From: an uncultured Roseateles sp.
GTDB taxonomy: Bacteria > Pseudomonadota > Gammaproteobacteria > Burkholderiales > Burkholderiaceae_C
Assembly: GCF_963422335.1 (NCBI RefSeq)
Contig: NZ_OY729424.1
Coordinates: 5,890,001 to 5,954,000, forward strand
Length of the DNA: 64,000 nt
Direction: 5' to 3'
Notes under the pieces: generated by a model
Told to the model about the DNA's origin: nothing
Database searches by the model: none
Seen by the model: the letters and a program-made list of their open reading frames with translations, nothing else
Made by a program: the position numbers and the translations under genes
In this document: positions 62,502 to 64,000 of the stretch, in pieces
How the letters are laid out: every line of letters begins with the position of its first letter
Position numbering within the stretch: the first letter of the stretch is position 1

Positions 62502-63628
62502 TGCGCCATCTCCCTGGCCACCACGTCGATCATCTCCGCCATCAGCTCGAACGAGGGCGGGTCCACCACCTGGCTCAGGCGCGGCTCGACGGCCAGGCCG
62601 GTGGGCTGCAGCGCGGCCATGAAACGCTGGGTGTCGGCAATGCGAAAACCGTATTCGACGGCGATGCCCTGCAGCTCGGCATCATTGGCCAGCAGCTCGC
62701 CCAGCGCCTTGGCCCGCTCGTTCAGCGACACGAACACGACCTTGTTGACGATGGTGGGCTGCGGGTAGAGCAGCACCATGTCGGCGCTGACGCCCTTCTT
62801 GGCCATGGCGTGGCTGACCAGCTGGTTCTCGTAGATGAAGGCCATCGGTGCCTTGCCCATGCCTATGGCGACATAGTCATCGAAGTTGCCGTTGACGTAG
62901 TTCTCCTGATAGCCCTGGCGCTTGAACAGCTCGGCCAGCTTCAGCGCCGTTTGCTGGGCGGTGGCGCGGTCGGTGACCACATCGCCCAACAGTGCCTGGC
63001 TGGTCAGCGCCAGGTACATCGCGCCCGAGTTGCTGCGGCGCAGGTCGGTGGTGGACACCAGCACGCTGCGCGTGACCTCGTAGGCGGAGGCCTCCTTCAG
63101 GTCCTTCCACTTCTTCTTGGCCAGCATCAGCTCGGTCAGCCTGGCCATGTCCACGCCATAGACCTTGGGCGAGATCGCCTTGGCCAGGCCGTTGGCAACC
63201 AGGATGCGGGCGATCGGCTCCCAGGAGGCGATCACCATGGGCGTGTGGAAGGGCGAGACCTGGGCGGCATTGAGATTGGCCTTGCGCGCGGCGTCCACCA
63301 CCTGGTTGGCCGCCACCACGCCGGACGGAAACAGAAAGTCCTGCTCGGCACTGACCTTGGCCGCCATGTCACGGCTGCCGACCCGCTGCACGGCCACCGG
63401 CAGGCGCTTGGCGGCCAGCCGCTTGATGACGCGCTCGTCCTTGAAGTAAGCCTCGACGTCGAGCGAGATCAGGCCCTTCAGCACCACCGTGGAGGCGATC
63501 TGCGCCTGCTCCTGCTGCGCTGTCTGCTCCTGCTTCTGACCGCGCAGCGCAAAGAACAGGCTGCCGCCAAAACCTGCGGTCAGCGCAAGCGTGATCAACG
63601 CCCGCTTCGTCTTCGACAGTGCCGCCAT
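62498..63628 (-). CDS. Membrane-anchored substrate-binding-like protein
   Basis: A 376-residue protein with one N-terminal anchor (ALITLALTAGFGGSLFFAL) and a periplasmic domain resembling a type-2 solute-binding protein (STVVLKGLISLDVEAYF; FDDYVAIGMGKAPMAFIYENQL). It is not a lipoprotein and no ABC transporter genes adjoin it, so it may sense rather than import. It is first in the telA operon and overlaps the VWA gene by ATGA. It is 69 bases from the end of the efflux adaptor gene on the same strand. Confidence 0.8.
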   Translation of the reverse strand: MAALSKTKRALITLALTAGFGGSLFFALRGQKQEQTAQQEQAQIASTVVLKGLISLDVEAYFKDERVIKRLAAKRLPVAVQRVGSRDMAAKVSAEQDFLFPSGVVAANQVVDAARKANLNAAQVSPFHTPMVIASWEPIARILVANGLAKAISPKVYGVDMARLTELMLAKKKWKDLKEASAYEVTRSVLVSTTDLRRSNSGAMYLALTSQALLGDVVTDRATAQQTALKLAELFKRQGYQENYVNGNFDDYVAIGMGKAPMAFIYENQLVSHAMAKKGVSADMVLLYPQPTIVNKVVFVSLNERAKALGELLANDAELQGIAVEYGFRIADTQRFMAALQPTGLAVEPRLSQVVDPPSFELMAEMIDVVAREMAQ

Positions 63629-63697
63629 GCCTCGCCCCTTTGTTCTATGTCTGCGCCGCTCAACTTGCGCGCAAATATAGACGCAAAAGCGATGGGG

Positions 63698-64000
63698 CTA
63701 GACGCTGCGCAGCTTGACGCGGGCACCGTCCTTGACCGTGGCCGGCGGATAGACGATCACCGGCGTGCCGGAGGCCGGGCCGCGCTTGAGCCAGGCGTGG
63801 GTGCTGTTGCGTGCCCCGACCGTCACCTGGGTCAGCCGAGCCCGGCCGGCTTCGACCACGAACACGGCCATGCCGCCTTCTGCACCCGCCACCGGAAACA
63901 CCGCGCTGACCGGCACCTGCAGCGCCTGCTCCATCGCCAGTGTGACGATGCGCACGCCGACGCGGTAGCCATCGCCCAGCGCTCGCCACTGCTCTGGCGG
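63698..64000 (-). CDS. RND efflux periplasmic adaptor, C-terminal part (truncated by window)
   Basis: The last 100 residues of a membrane-fusion protein (HlyD/AcrA family); the gene continues past the right edge. The segment GYRVGVRIVTLAMEQALQVPVSAVFPV is the typical beta-barrel-to-membrane-proximal transition, where ALQVPVSAV corresponds to the commonly conserved VP..AV. The tail ends DGARVKLRSV. It would link an inner-membrane RND or ABC pump to an outer-membrane channel. The pump type cannot be judged. Confidence 0.85.
   Translation of the reverse strand, partial: PPEQWRALGDGYRVGVRIVTLAMEQALQVPVSAVFPVAGAEGGMAVFVVEAGRARLTQVTVGARNSTHAWLKRGPASGTPVIVYPPATVKDGARVKLRSV

Overview
The window is high-G+C chromosomal DNA from a betaproteobacterium, most likely order Burkholderiales in the Roseateles/Rubrivivax/Leptothrix group (Sphaerotilaceae). 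That placement rests on gene order and families: a heme/aa3 cytochrome oxidase cluster carrying the small DUF2970, twin-transmembrane and 37-residue assembly proteins, a rhodanese-grxC-secB-gpsA run opposite gpmA, PEP-CTERM surface proteins, DUF4148, and three Bug-type tricarboxylate receptors. Sampled lines of core genes are near 70% G+C (39541-39600 is 44/60), while parts of two accessory regions fall to about 50% (6721-6780 is 29/60; 53641-53700 is 30/60). No rRNA, tRNA, CRISPR array or transposase gene was seen.

Layout. 35-7516 (minus strand) is a tightly coupled seven-gene surface-glycan or protein-glycosylation operon: a SEC-C/TPR/O-GlcNAc-transferase-like protein, a DegT aminotransferase, a WbqC protein, a dedicated acyl carrier protein, an SDR reductase, a stand-alone adenylation enzyme and a NeuD-like acyltransferase. 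A bidirectional terminator at 7641-7672 separates it from housekeeping genes at 7688-14376 (DUF4148, crotonase, DUF3108, M61 peptidase, DUF3429, DsbC, UbiH/F-like hydroxylase). On the plus strand follow ychF, a MASE1-CHASE-PAS hybrid histidine kinase, an orphan cheW, and rpoH preceded by a perfect CIRCE operator. Next is a catabolic block at 20760-25621 (D-tartrate dehydratase, SDR, Bug receptor, DHDPS-family lyase, divergent LysR).

25634-34828 is the cytochrome c oxidase module: coxB, ctaD, a small assembly protein, ctaG, DUF2970, coxC, then SURF1, a Sco-like paralogue, ctaA, ctaB and sco1, with a twin-TM gene on the other strand. 35237-42915 holds bioC-like, comF, trmL, a PEP-CTERM gene with a sigma54-like promoter, a Bug receptor, gpsA, secB, grxC, a rhodanese, gpmA and a universal stress protein. 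43079-53100 is more accessory: a glycine-rich surface protein with a Pho-box-like repeat upstream, a TPR protein, a secreted TolB/amidohydrolase fusion, and a LysR-controlled HMG-CoA-lyase-like/CoA-transferase/Bug operon.

53135-58611 is a two-gene RHS toxin locus with a low-G+C toxin tip and a candidate immunity gene. 58958-63628 is a four-gene operon with every junction overlapping by ATGA: a membrane-anchored substrate-binding protein, a substrate-binding/VWA protein, an XpaC-like membrane protein and TelA. No transport permease accompanies it. I regard this as the best candidate for an uncharacterised system, followed by the glycan operon. The right edge cuts the gene of an RND efflux adaptor.
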